Below, in pieces: positions 40,716 through 50,717 of a stretch of 64,000 bases of DNA (within the stretch, counting starts at the first letter, position 1; every line of letters starts with the position of its first letter). The DNA comes from Thermomonas alba (lineage in GTDB: Bacteria; Pseudomonadota; Gammaproteobacteria; Xanthomonadales; Xanthomonadaceae): the NCBI RefSeq assembly GCF_022419205.1, contig NZ_JAJOZU010000003.1, forward strand, positions 310,001-374,000, read 5' to 3'. The notes beneath the pieces are model-generated. The model was not told the DNA's origin, ran no database searches, and saw only the letters and a program-made list of their open reading frames with translations. The position numbers and the translations under genes were made by a program.

Positions 40716-42080
40716 ATGCCCGTTGTGCAGCCGCCTCCGCCATCCTCGCCTGCGTCTGCCGATGGTAGCGATGCGCTGCGGCCGCTGGCCGAGCGCATGC
40801 GCCCGCGCACGCTGGACGAAATGGTGGGCCAGCGCCGGCTGCTGGCGGAAGGCTCCGCGCTGCGCCGCGCGCTTGCCGCCGGGCGGGTGCACTCGATGAT
40901 CCTGTGGGGCCCGCCTGGCTGCGGCAAGACCACCCTGGCCCTGCTGCTGGCGCGCCACGCACAGGCGCATTTCGAGGCGATCTCGGCGGTGCTCGCCGGC
41001 CTGCCGCAGGTGCGCGAGGTGCTGGCGCGGGCGCAGGCGCGGTTCGACGCGGGCGAGCGCACCCTGCTGTTCGTGGACGAGGTGCACCGCTTCAACAAGG
41101 CGCAGCAGGATGCGTTCCTGCCGCACATCGAGCGCGGCACCATCGTGTTCGTCGGTGCCACCACCGAGAACCCCTCGTTCGAGCTGAACTCGGCGCTGCT
41201 CTCGCGTTGCCGGGTGCACGTGCTGGAGGCGGTTGCCGCCGAGGACATCCGCGCCGTGCTGGAGCGCGCCCTCGCCGATACCGAACGCGGGCTCGGTGGA
41301 CTGGGCCTGACGGTGGAGGCGGACGGGCTGGCGCAGATCGCGCTGGCCGCCGATGGCGACGTGCGGCGCGCGCTGACCCTGCTGGAGATCGCCGCCGACA
41401 TCGCCGCGGGCGAAGGCGGCCGGATCGACACCACCACCCTGCAGCAGGTGCTGGCCGACCGCACCCGCCGCTTCGACAAGGGCGGGGATGCGTTCTACGA
41501 CCAGATCTCGGCGCTGCACAAATGCGTGCGCAGCTCCAACCCCGACGCCGCGCTGTACTGGCTGGCGCGGATGCTGGACGGCGGCGCCGATCCGGCCTAC
41601 CTGGCGCGGCGCCTGACCCGGATGGCGGTGGAGGACATCGGCCTGGCCGACCCGCGCGCGCTGCAGATGGCGATCGACGCCTGGGACGCCTACGACCGCC
41701 TGGGCGCGCCGGAAGGCGAACTGGCACTGGCGCAACTCACCCTGTACCTGGCCAGCACCGCCAAGTCGAACGCTGCCTACACGGCATGGAAGGCGGCCCG
41801 TGCCGATGTGAAGGCGCACGGCAGCCAGCCGGTGCCGCTGCACATCCGCAACGCTCCGACCGGCCTGATGCGGGCGCTGGGCCACGGCCGCGGCTACCAA
41901 TACGATCACGACGTGGAGGGCGGGATCGCGCTCGACCAGACCGGGTTCCCGGACGCGCTGGGCGAGCGGGTGTACTACGACCCGGTCGGCCGCGGCATGG
42001 AAGGCAAGCTCAAGGAGAAGCTCGATGCCCTGCGCGCGGCGCGCGCGCAGGCGCGCGCTTCGCGGACGCGTACGCCCTGA
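40716..42080 (+). CDS. rarA: Replication-associated recombination protein A (AAA ATPase)
   Basis: Clamp-loader-like ATPase (RarA/MgsA) acting at stalled forks, 454 residues. It starts with PLAERMRPRTLDEMVGQ, then Walker A GPPGCGKTT (about 64), Walker B LFVDEVHRFNKAQQDAFLPHIERG, sensor ATTENPSFELNSALLSR, and the C-terminal tetramerisation part with KGGDAFYDQISALHKCVRSSNPDAALYW and HIRNAPT. A possible -10 (TAGAAT) sits just before the start in the gap after lolA. Confidence 0.96.
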   Translation: MPVVQPPPPSSPASADGSDALRPLAERMRPRTLDEMVGQRRLLAEGSALRRALAAGRVHSMILWGPPGCGKTTLALLLARHAQAHFEAISAVLAGLPQVREVLARAQARFDAGERTLLFVDEVHRFNKAQQDAFLPHIERGTIVFVGATTENPSFELNSALLSRCRVHVLEAVAAEDIRAVLERALADTERGLGGLGLTVEADGLAQIALAADGDVRRALTLLEIAADIAAGEGGRIDTTTLQQVLADRTRRFDKGGDAFYDQISALHKCVRSSNPDAALYWLARMLDGGADPAYLARRLTRMAVEDIGLADPRALQMAIDAWDAYDRLGAPEGELALAQLTLYLASTAKSNAAYTAWKAARADVKAHGSQPVPLHIRNAPTGLMRALGHGRGYQYDHDVEGGIALDQTGFPDALGERVYYDPVGRGMEGKLKEKLDALRAARAQARASRTRTP

Positions 42081-42177
42081 TCGCGATGGCCGTGCCCGCG
42101 CCGGGGCGCGGCGGTGGCGACGCTTCACTCTGGCAGAATGACAGTGCTGGCATGCTGCCGTTTCGGAGCTTTCTTCC

Positions 42178-43254
42178 GTGCTTTCCCACCACATTCCCGC
42201 GCCCGCCGCGGTGCCGCCCGGCACCACGCTGACCATCGCCCGCCCCGACGACTGGCATCTGCACCTGCGCGATGGCGAGGCGCTGGCCGCGGTGCTGCCG
42301 CATACCGCGGCGCAGTTCGCGCGGGCGATCGTGATGCCGAACCTGCGCCCGCCAGTGACCACTACCGCGCAGGCGGCGGCGTACCGCGAGCGGATCCTGG
42401 CAGCGCGGCCGGCGGGGTCTGACTTCACGCCACTGATGACGCTGTACCTCACCGACAACACACCGGCGGAGGAGATCCGCGCGGCCAAGGACAGCGGCTT
42501 CGTGCATGCGGTGAAGCTGTACCCAGCGGGTGCCACCACCAATTCCGATTCCGGCGTGACCGACCTGCGTCACGCCCGCGCTGCGCTGGAGGCCATGCAG
42601 GAGACGGGCATGGTGCTGGCGATCCACGGCGAGGTGACCGACCGCGAGATCGACGTGTTCGACCGCGAGAAGGCGTTCATCGACCGCGTGCTGATCCCGC
42701 TGCGGCGCGATTTCCCGGGCCTGCGCGTGGTGCTGGAGCACATCACCACCCGCGACGCGGCGCACTACGTGCGTGACGCCGAGGGCGAGATCGCCGCCAC
42801 GATCACCGCGCATCACCTGCTGTACAACCGCAACGCCATCTTCAGCGGCGGCCTGCGCCCGCACTACTACTGCCTGCCGGTACTCAAGCGCGAGGCGCAT
42901 CGCCAGGCGCTGCTGGAGGCGGCCACCAGCGGCAACCCGCGCTTCTTCCTGGGCACGGACTCGGCGCCGCATGCGCGCGGCGACAAGGAAGCCGACTGCG
43001 GCTGCGCCGGCTGCTACACCGGCCTGCACGCGCTGGAGCTGTACGCCACGGCGTTCGAGGCCGTCGGCCGGCTGGACCGCCTCGAAGGCTTCGCCAGCCA
43101 GTTCGGCGCCGACTTCTACCGCCTGCCGCGCAACCCCGGCACGCTGACGCTGCGCAGGGAGGAGTGGGTGATCCCGGCCGAGCTGCCCTTCGGCGCGCGC
43201 ACCCTGGTACCGCTGGCGCAGGGCGAAACCCTGGGCTGGCGCCTGGTCGGCTGA
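42178..43254 (+). CDS. pyrC: Dihydroorotase
   Basis: Zinc amidohydrolase of pyrimidine synthesis (carbamoyl-aspartate to dihydroorotate), class II PyrC, 358 residues. Metal and substrate motifs are [12 protein letters not shown], the carboxylated Lys in [31 protein letters not shown], and the catalytic Asp in [15 protein letters not shown] start at 42178 fits best. It is 97 bp from rarA and seems to be its own unit. Confidence 0.95.
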   Translation: MLSHHIPAPAAVPPGTTLTIARPDDWHLHLRDGEALAAVLPHTAAQFARAIVMPNLRPPVTTTAQAAAYRERILAARPAGSDFTPLMTLYLTDNTPAEEIRAAKDSGFVHAVKLYPAGATTNSDSGVTDLRHARAALEAMQETGMVLAIHGEVTDREIDVFDREKAFIDRVLIPLRRDFPGLRVVLEHITTRDAAHYVRDAEGEIAATITAHHLLYNRNAIFSGGLRPHYYCLPVLKREAHRQALLEAATSGNPRFFLGTDSAPHARGDKEADCGCAGCYTGLHALELYATAFEAVGRLDRLEGFASQFGADFYRLPRNPGTLTLRREEWVIPAELPFGARTLVPLAQGETLGWRLVG

Positions 43255-43333
43255 AATCGCCAATCTGGCGTGCGCGAGCCACAGCGCTTGCGGTATCGTC
43301 GCGCTGCGTTCCTGTTCCCCCGCAGGTGACTCC

Positions 43334-43621
43334 ATGAAAGCGACCGTCGTCGGCCTGGTCACGCCGCATGTGCTGAAGCTGATCGATCTCGCGCGCCAGG
43401 CCGAAACCGGCGCGAACGTGGACTGGCATGTCCGCGATGCGGCTGCCCGCACCCTGCGCGAGCTGGGCGAGCAGTTCAATGCGCGCGAGTTGTTGGTGGC
43501 CTACGTCAAAGGGCTGCAGAGCGCGATCCAGGATGCGGGGACGCGCCGCGCCCCTGCCTACATGGCGGCGCTGCAGACTGCCTTCCAGCTGGCCGTGCGC
43601 GAGCTGGCCAAACTCGATTGA
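43334..43621 (+). CDS. Hypothetical protein, 95 aa
   Basis: I do not recognise this small, mostly helical, soluble protein. It has no signal or membrane segment; visible features are a charged middle (RTLRELGEQFNARELL) and an amphipathic end (AFQLAVRELAKLD). An AGGTGA site precedes the ATG and codon use matches its neighbours, so it is probably real. It lies between pyrC and the mer locus and is convergent with merA, 42 bp away. Confidence 0.65.
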   Translation: MKATVVGLVTPHVLKLIDLARQAETGANVDWHVRDAAARTLRELGEQFNARELLVAYVKGLQSAIQDAGTRRAPAYMAALQTAFQLAVRELAKLD

Positions 43622-43663
43622 GCAGGCGCAGGCTCCTATTTCCGTCGCAGCGCCCCAGGCCCC

Positions 43664-45400
<1,737 letters not shown>

Positions 45401-45758
45401 TCAATAGAAGAAAGGCAACACGTAGGGAAAACCGAGCGCAACCACGACCAGCGCGGCTACGATCCAGAAAACGAGCTTGTAGGTGGTGCGCACCTGCGGA
45501 ATCGCACACACCTCGCCCGGCTTGCAGGCTTCTGCTGGGCGGTAGATGCGCCGCCAGGCAAGGAACAGCGCGACCAGCGCCGCGCCGATGAAGATCGGCC
45601 GATACGGCTCCAATACCGTCAGATTGCCGATCCAGGCGCCGCTGAATCCCAAAGCGACCAGGACTAGTGGCCCAAGGCAGCAGGTCGAGGCGAGGATGGC
45701 GGCGAGCCCGCCCGCCAGCAGGGCGGCGCGCGACGTCTTTTCCGGGGCGGTGGACATA
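45401..45758 (-). CDS. merT: Mercuric ion transporter MerT
   Basis: Inner-membrane Hg(II) uptake protein with three helices, very similar to Tn21 MerT. It carries the vicinal pair [12 protein letters not shown] in helix 1, the loop [13 protein letters not shown], the cytoplasmic pair [12 protein letters not shown], and ends [10 protein letters not shown]. About 118 residues from ATG 45758; ATG 45770 would add MARL at the front. A still earlier ATG at 45802 lies inside the promoter and is ruled out. First gene of merTPA. Confidence 0.95.
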
Positions 45759-45793
45759 AGGCGAGCCATTGGTCTTTGCGGAAGGGTGAGGCA

Positions 45794-45824
45794 AGCTTGC
45801 ATCCGTACTTCAGTACGGAGTCAA
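45794..45824 (-). promoter_or_regulatory. MerR-controlled merT promoter and operator
   Basis: On the minus strand TTGACT (45819-45824) and CAAGCT (45794-45799) are separated by 19 bp, the over-long spacer typical of MerR-family promoters. The spacer contains the dyad CCGTACTGAAGTACGG (45803-45818), which matches the Tn21/Tn501 mer operator apart from its centre. MerR should untwist this DNA when it binds Hg(II). Confidence 0.9.
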
Positions 45825-45829
45825 GCGCC

Positions 45830-46246
45830 ATGCCGTCCTCTGCCTCCATGCTCACCATCGGTGCGCTCGCCAGGGCCGCCGGGGTCAACGTCGAGACGAT
45901 TCGCTTCTACCAGCGCAAGGGCCTGCTGCCGGAACCGGACCGGTCCTATGGAAGCATCCGCCGCTATGGCGAGGCGGACGTGGCGCGGGTGCGGTTCGTG
46001 AAATCGGCCAAAAGGCTGGGTTTCAGCCTGGCCGAGATCGCCGGGTTGCTGGCCCTGGAGGATGGCCTGCATTGCGAGGAGGCGCAGGCGCAGGCCGCGC
46101 ACAAGCTGGCCGACGTGCGCGCCCGCCTGGCCGACCTTGAGCGGATCGAAGCGGCGCTGGATGAGCTGGTGCGCCGCTGCGATGCCGCGCATGGGCGGCA
46201 GGTGCGCTGCCCGCTGATCCAGGCGCTGAAGGGGACGTCGGCATGA
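45830..46246 (+). CDS. merR: Mercury-responsive regulator MerR
   Basis: A 138-residue MerR-family activator/repressor. The N-terminal HTH ([47 protein letters not shown]) is followed by a dimerisation helix and the three cysteines that bind Hg(II): one in DGLHCEEA and two in [16 protein letters not shown]. This identifies it as a mercury sensor rather than ZntR or CueR. ATG 45848 is an alternative start. It is divergent from merTPA across the shared operator, and its stop overlaps the next gene (ATGA). Confidence 0.94.
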   Translation: MPSSASMLTIGALARAAGVNVETIRFYQRKGLLPEPDRSYGSIRRYGEADVARVRFVKSAKRLGFSLAEIAGLLALEDGLHCEEAQAQAAHKLADVRARLADLERIEAALDELVRRCDAAHGRQVRCPLIQALKGTSA

Positions 46247-47463
46247 GTGCGTCCTCGCGCAAGGCGAATGCAGGGGCGCGGATCCCGGCTGCGATCTGGC
46301 TGCTGGGATTGGTCAGCCTGTTCACCGACATCGGTTCGGAGATGGTGCATAGCCTGCTGCCGGTGCTGCTGGCCGGCAGCATGGGCGTGAGCGCCCTGAC
46401 GATCGGCCTGATCGAAGGCGCCGCCGAGTCGCTGGTACTGGTGACCAAGGTGTTTTCCGGCTACGTCAGCGACGCGCTGGGCCGACGCAGGCCGCTGGTG
46501 CTGCTCGGTTACGGGCTGGCGGCAGCGGTCAAGCCGTTGTTCCCGCTGGCCGATACGGTGGCCACGGTAACCACGGCGCGGCTGCTGGATCGCTTCGGCA
46601 AGGGCATCCGCGGCGCGCCGCGGGATGCGTTGATCGCTGACCTGGCACCGCCGCCGGTGCGCGGTGCGAGCTTCGGTCTGCGCCAGGCGCTGGATACCGT
46701 CGGCGCGGTGCTCGGTCCGCTGCTGGCGGTGGCGCTGATGGCTTTGTTGGCCGACGACATCCGGCGCGTGCTGTGGTTTGCCGCGCTGCCAGGCGTGATC
46801 GCAGTGGCGCTGCTGCTGAAAGTTCCCGAGCCGGCGCGGTCGGCCCAGGTGCCGTCCCGCTTGCCGTTGAACCGTGCCGGGCTGGCCCGGCTGAGCGTGC
46901 CGTTCTGGCGCCTGGCCACGCTGGGACTGCTGCTGGCGCTGGCGCGCTTCAGCGAGGCGTTTTTGGTGCTGCGTGCCGCGCAGAGCGGCCTTGGCCTGAC
47001 CTATGTGCCGTTGGTGCTGGTGGTGATGAGCCTGGTGTATGCGCTCAGCGCCTATCCGGCCGGTTGGCTGTCGGATCGCTGGCCGCGGCACTGGCTGCTG
47101 GCGCTGGGGCTCAGCGTGCTGGTCCTGGCGGATGCCGCGTTGGCGCTGGCCGAAGGTGCCGGGCTGCTGTTTTCCGGTATCGCCCTGTGGGGCCTGCACA
47201 TGGGGCTGACCCAGGGCGTGCTGGCCAGCATGGTCACCGACGTGGCGCCGGCAGACTACCGCGGCACTGCCTTCGGTGCGTTCAACCTGGTGTCCGGGGT
47301 CGGGCTGCTCCTGGCCAGCGGCCTGGCCGGCGCGCTGTGGGACTGGTACGGGCCAGTGGCGACCTTCGGTGCGGGTGCTTTGCTGGCGCTGTTGAGCCTG
47401 GCTGCCATTCCGCTGCTGGTGCGGCCACCTTCGCGCAAGGAATGCAGGCCAACGCGGGTTTAG
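46243..47463 (+). CDS. MFS transporter co-transcribed with merR
   Basis: A 406-residue major facilitator with about 12 helices. Motifs are [19 protein letters not shown] in helix 1, [30 protein letters not shown] and [18 protein letters not shown]. This matches an efflux subfamily common in proteobacteria and often near metal genes; the substrate is unknown. The start overlaps the merR stop by 4 bp, so it is made together with the regulator, not with merTPA. Its TAG stop lies inside the TTAG target of a MITE insertion (47464). Confidence 0.88.
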   Translation: MSASSRKANAGARIPAAIWLLGLVSLFTDIGSEMVHSLLPVLLAGSMGVSALTIGLIEGAAESLVLVTKVFSGYVSDALGRRRPLVLLGYGLAAAVKPLFPLADTVATVTTARLLDRFGKGIRGAPRDALIADLAPPPVRGASFGLRQALDTVGAVLGPLLAVALMALLADDIRRVLWFAALPGVIAVALLLKVPEPARSAQVPSRLPLNRAGLARLSVPFWRLATLGLLLALARFSEAFLVLRAAQSGLGLTYVPLVLVVMSLVYALSAYPAGWLSDRWPRHWLLALGLSVLVLADAALALAEGAGLLFSGIALWGLHMGLTQGVLASMVTDVAPADYRGTAFGAFNLVSGVGLLLASGLAGALWDWYGPVATFGAGALLALLSLAAIPLLVRPPSRKECRPTRV

Positions 47464-47775
47464 GGAAGGTCTGAACAACACAACGCGATCCAGGCGCTTC
47501 AGCCCACGCCGAGTCCGGTACCGGCACGAACTCGGCGCACACGCATCCATCACGGGCATGATGGATGCGTGGCCTGCTATCCGTGGCCGGCGGGAACCTC
47601 TAAGGAAGGTCTGAACAACGCCATCCGGGCGTTGTCAGCCCACGCCGAGTCCGGTACAGGCCCGGACTCGGCTCACACGCATCAATCACTTGTGCGATTG
47701 ATGCGTGGCCGGCCCTCCATGGCCGGCAGGAACCTCTGATTTGATCAGAGGTTCCCTAAGTTGATCAGGGGTTCC
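47464..47775 (+). mobile_element. IS5-like MITE copy B, interrupted by copy C
   Basis: The older, diverged copy. Its left part (47464-47603) begins GGAAGGTCTGAACAAC, and its right part (47760-47775) ends GGGGTTCC; together they give about 156 bp once copy C and one CTAA are removed. The flanks are TTAG (47460-47463) and TCAG (47776-47779), a target duplication with one mismatch. The left flank contains the TAG stop of the MFS gene and the right flank contains the stop of the ABC ATPase gene, so the element fills the whole 312-bp space between two convergent genes. Confidence 0.75.
47604..47755 (+). mobile_element. IS5-like MITE, complete copy C, nested in copy B
   Basis: A 152-bp element flanked by exact CTAA duplications (47600-47603, 47756-47759). 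Five hairpins in order: 47615-47635, 47644-47672 (10-bp stem), 47676-47707, 47708-47727 and 47729-47755 (perfect 12-bp stem, TTG loop). It matches the reverse complement of the copy at 22143 at 145 of 152 positions. It has no coding capacity. It was inserted into the terminal hairpin of copy B. Confidence 0.85.
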
Positions 47776-48483
47776 TCAGCGTGAAGACGCCGTATCGGCG
47801 TGGATGCGTCCATCGACCAGGGTGATGGTGCGGTCGCAGGACTCGGCCAGGCGCGGGTCGTGGGTCACCACCAGCACCGCGCAGCCGAACTGCCGGTTGA
47901 AGCGGCGCAGCAACGCGAACACGTCGGCGGCGGTCCTGGTGTCGAGGTTGCCGGTGGGTTCGTCCGCCAGCAGCAGGGCGGGGCGGGTGATGAGCGCGCG
48001 CGCGATCGCCACCCGCTGCTGCTGGCCGCCGGAGAGTTGATCTGGCGGGGAGTCGGCGTGTGCCTCCAGGCCGACCTCGGCAAGCAGGGCGCGGGCGAAC
48101 TCGTGCGTGGCGCGATCGGGTTTGCCGCGCGTCACCATCACCGGCATCAGCACGTTTTCCAGCGCGGTGAAGGCGTTGATCAGGTGGTGGAACTGGAAGA
48201 CGAAGCCGAGGTGCCGGCCGCGCAGGGCGGTGCGCGCGGCATCGTCCATGCTGCGGGTGGGCTGGCCGAGCAGGTACAGCTCGCCGGCGGTGGGGGAATC
48301 CAGCAGGCCGATCTGGTTCAGCAGCGTGCTCTTGCCGGAGCCGGAGGGGCCCACCAGCGCGGCGAAGTCGGCGCTGTCCAGCCGCAGGTCGATGCCGTGC
48401 AGCACTTCCACCTCGTTCGGGCGGCCGATGTTGTAGGACTTGCGTAGCCCGGCAAGGCGCAGCACCTCGCGCGCTTCAGCCAT
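47776..48483 (-). CDS. ABC transporter ATP-binding protein, LolD/MacB-like
   Basis: A 235-residue ATPase with Walker [10 protein letters not shown] (about 45-53), Q-loop [18 protein letters not shown], signature LSGGQQQR and DEPTGNLD. It belongs to the LolD/MacB/FtsE group that works with FtsX-like permeases. Its start overlaps, by 8 bp, the tail of a permease of which only about 20 codons remain (48476-49072), so its natural partner is gone. It may be non-functional or serve another permease. The stop is in the flank of a MITE. Confidence 0.88.
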   Translation of the reverse strand: MAEAREVLRLAGLRKSYNIGRPNEVEVLHGIDLRLDSADFAALVGPSGSGKSTLLNQIGLLDSPTAGELYLLGQPTRSMDDAARTALRGRHLGFVFQFHHLINAFTALENVLMPVMVTRGKPDRATHEFARALLAEVGLEAHADSPPDQLSGGQQQRVAIARALITRPALLLADEPTGNLDTRTAADVFALLRRFNRQFGCAVLVVTHDPRLAESCDRTITLVDGRIHADTASSR

Positions 48484-49072
48484 AGCGGATGGCCTCCACC
48501 GGATCCAGGCGCGCGGCGCGGGTGGCGGGGATGGCGGCGGCCACCACCCCGGCCAGCGCCAGGCGCGCCTGCTCGGCCGCCGCGCGTGCGGCCACCAGCG
48601 CCTGCGCCGCCTGCTCCACGCTCTCGCGCGCCACCAGCTGGCGCTCGGCCAGCGCGCGTCGCCGCGCCAGTTCGCGTTCGGCCTGATCCAGCCGGGCGCT
48701 GGCCTCGCGCAACTGCGCCTGCGCCTGCGGACGCTCCACCGTCCGCAGCGCGGCGAGGGCGGCGCGGGCCTGGTCGCGCCGGGCCTCGAGATCTCGCGCG
48801 CGCAGTACGACCAGCACCTGGCCCGGCGCCACGCGGTCGCCTTCCAGCACCCGCCGTTCCAGCACCAGGCCGGCGATTTCCGCGCTGACCTGCACCCGCG
48901 AAGGTACGGTGATGCGACCGGTGGCCACGACTTCCTGCACCAGCGGCCCGGACTGCACGCGATAGGCCGCTAGCCGTGGGCCGCGCCACCACTGCAGCAG
49001 GCCCCAGGCCACGGCCAGGAGGAGGACGAGCAGGGCAGGCAGGAGCCAGCGGCGGCGGAGCATCGAGGGCAT
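48476..49072 (-). CDS. Deletion fusion: HlyD-type adaptor N-terminus joined to ABC permease C-terminus
   Basis: A 198-residue open frame made of two unrelated pieces. Residues 1 to about 175 are a membrane-fusion adaptor: a signal/anchor helix ([20 protein letters not shown]), a biotinyl-lipoyl half ([28 protein letters not shown]) and the descending coiled coil rich in Ala, Arg and Gln. The last 20-25 residues ([23 protein letters not shown]) are the typical end of a MacB/LolC-like permease. The second half of the adaptor and nearly all of the permease are missing. The join lies at about 48533-48560. The coupling to the ATPase start is kept. It probably encodes a non-functional remnant. Confidence 0.8.
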   Translation of the reverse strand: MPSMLRRRWLLPALLVLLLAVAWGLLQWWRGPRLAAYRVQSGPLVQEVVATGRITVPSRVQVSAEIAGLVLERRVLEGDRVAPGQVLVVLRARDLEARRDQARAALAALRTVERPQAQAQLREASARLDQAERELARRRALAERQLVARESVEQAAQALVAARAAAEQARLALAGVVAAAIPATRAARLDPVEAIRYG

Positions 49073-49143
49073 GGGCGATTGGGGTGGTTCCGACCGGATA
49101 CGGATTGTCGCCGCGCCCGGATGCCGCTGTCGATGCGAAAGGC

Positions 49144-49389
49144 TCAGCGTCGTCGGCGCACGCGCTGGCGGTAGTCGCGCACGTTGTCGCCGCGGATGCG
49201 GGGTTCGCGGGTGCCGGTGATGGTGTCCACCTTGCGGTCGCTGCCGCTGATCGGCCGTGCCTCCACCCGGGTTTCGCGCTCGAACGCGTGCGATTTGTCG
49301 GTGTTGCGATAGTAGCGGTAGATCGCCCAGTAGAAGCCGGCGGCACCGGCCGGGCCCAGCAGCAGCCAGAGTGCGCTGTTGTCGCTCAT
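49144..49389 (-). CDS. Small single-helix membrane protein of the SPFH/zinc-ribbon cluster
   Basis: 81 residues: one hydrophobic helix (LWLLLGPAGAAGFYWAIY, about 7-24), then a charged, Arg-rich cytoplasmic tail (ERETRVEARPISGSDRKVDT, ending RQRVRRRR). No known family is recognised. It overlaps the upstream zinc-ribbon gene by 4 bp, so it is produced with it and may help form a membrane complex. Confidence 0.7.
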   Translation of the reverse strand: MSDNSALWLLLGPAGAAGFYWAIYRYYRNTDKSHAFERETRVEARPISGSDRKVDTITGTREPRIRGDNVRDYRQRVRRRR

Positions 49390-50687
49390 CCCATATGCCC
49401 CACGATCCAGATGGCCAGGGTTTCCAGCACGGTGCCGATCGTGAGCGCCGCCAGCAGCAGCTTCCAGTGCTGGATCGGGATGCTGCCCATGGTCTCGCCG
49501 GTGCGGCCATTGACCGCGATGTAGTGCAGCATGCCGCCGTTCGGCCCGGGCTGGTGGTAGGAGTACAGCCAGACCGGCAGGTACATCGCCACCCAGCGGC
49601 TGCCGCGCACGTCGATGCCTTCTTCCTCCCAGCGCACGCCGCGGTCGTAGCGGCGCACCGAGCCTTCCACCTGCGCGCGCGCGATCGACAGCAGCTGGTC
49701 CTCCAGCACCGGCATCAGCTGCGCCACGTCGAGGTCGCGCTTCTCCGAGCTGAAGCCGGACAGGTAGGAGGCGTTCCACTTCACCGCGTTCTTGGTGTCG
49801 AACGGCAGGATCGCGTTGATGATGTTGTTGGTGTTGACGCGCGTATCGAGGTTGCCGCGGCTGCGCGAGGATTCCAGCGGCAGGTCGTCCACCGTGAACG
49901 CCACCTGGCGCTCCACCGCGTACACGTCCGCGTCGTAGTAGGTCTTCTTGTCGTTGCCGCTGCCGCGGGTGTAGCGGCGGGTCTCGATCTCGCCAAAACC
50001 TGCCAGCTCGGCCTCGGCATTGGCATCCACGATCATGTATGGCAGGTACACGCCGGTGACGTTCTCGGGCGTGAACTGCTCCTTGAACGCCTTCAGCGCG
50101 AACAGCCGGCGCTTGTCCACGAACTGGCGGATGCGCGCCACCGCATCCTCCTTGCGGATGTGGAAGGGCAGCACCGCGTCCGGCACCGCGCCGTTTTTGA
50201 TCTGCTCGTTGACGCCGAACACGTGCCGGCACCAGTGGCAGCGCGCGGTCATGCCGGCCTCGGTGTTGACTGTCACCTCGGCGCCGCAGCCGGCGCATTT
50301 GAAGCTCACCAGATCATCGCTGCCGGCGTCGATGTCGCGCGCGCCGGAGGCGATCACGGTGCCGCGCAGCTGGTCGATGCCTTCGCCCAGCCCGAACGCC
50401 TCCTCCACCCGTTGCCCCTGCCATTCGTGGCGGCAGTACAGGCAGATCAAGAGGTCGCTGCCGGGCTTCTGGCGGATGTCGCTGGCCCCGCACTTGGGGC
50501 AGCGGTTGAGGCCGTCCTTCAGCGCCTCGGCGGCGGTGTCGATGGCGACCGGGTCGGGCGCCAGCAGTTCGTCGCGGACCGGGCCGGGCAGGGTGTCGGG
50601 GTCCAGCGACAGGCTGCCCGGCGCGGGCGGGACGTCGCGCGGCGAGCCCGGGCCAGTGGGCGCGGGCGGCGGTGGGGTGGTCGGCAT
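49386..50687 (-). CDS. Membrane protein with two N-terminal zinc ribbons (YdjG-like)
   Basis: A 433-residue protein. After a proline-rich start come two zinc ribbons: CPKCGASDIRQ...CLYCRHEW (about 62-88) and CAGCGAEV...CHWCRHVFG (about 130-154). A beta-rich soluble region follows (about 165-390; VYLPYMIVDANAEAELAGFGEIE), then a C-terminal membrane helix (LLLAALTIGTVLETLAIWIV, about 410-430). It resembles the zinc-ribbon/TM protein YdjG of B. subtilis, which tethers a PspA/SPFH stress complex. It is next to an SPFH gene, 30 bp downstream of it. Function is inferred from this pairing only. Confidence 0.75.
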   Translation of the reverse strand: MPTTPPPPAPTGPGSPRDVPPAPGSLSLDPDTLPGPVRDELLAPDPVAIDTAAEALKDGLNRCPKCGASDIRQKPGSDLLICLYCRHEWQGQRVEEAFGLGEGIDQLRGTVIASGARDIDAGSDDLVSFKCAGCGAEVTVNTEAGMTARCHWCRHVFGVNEQIKNGAVPDAVLPFHIRKEDAVARIRQFVDKRRLFALKAFKEQFTPENVTGVYLPYMIVDANAEAELAGFGEIETRRYTRGSGNDKKTYYDADVYAVERQVAFTVDDLPLESSRSRGNLDTRVNTNNIINAILPFDTKNAVKWNASYLSGFSSEKRDLDVAQLMPVLEDQLLSIARAQVEGSVRRYDRGVRWEEEGIDVRGSRWVAMYLPVWLYSYHQPGPNGGMLHYIAVNGRTGETMGSIPIQHWKLLLAALTIGTVLETLAIWIVGHMG

Positions 50688-50717
50688 GGCAGGCGGCGGG
50701 GCGGCGTGCGGCGCGGA

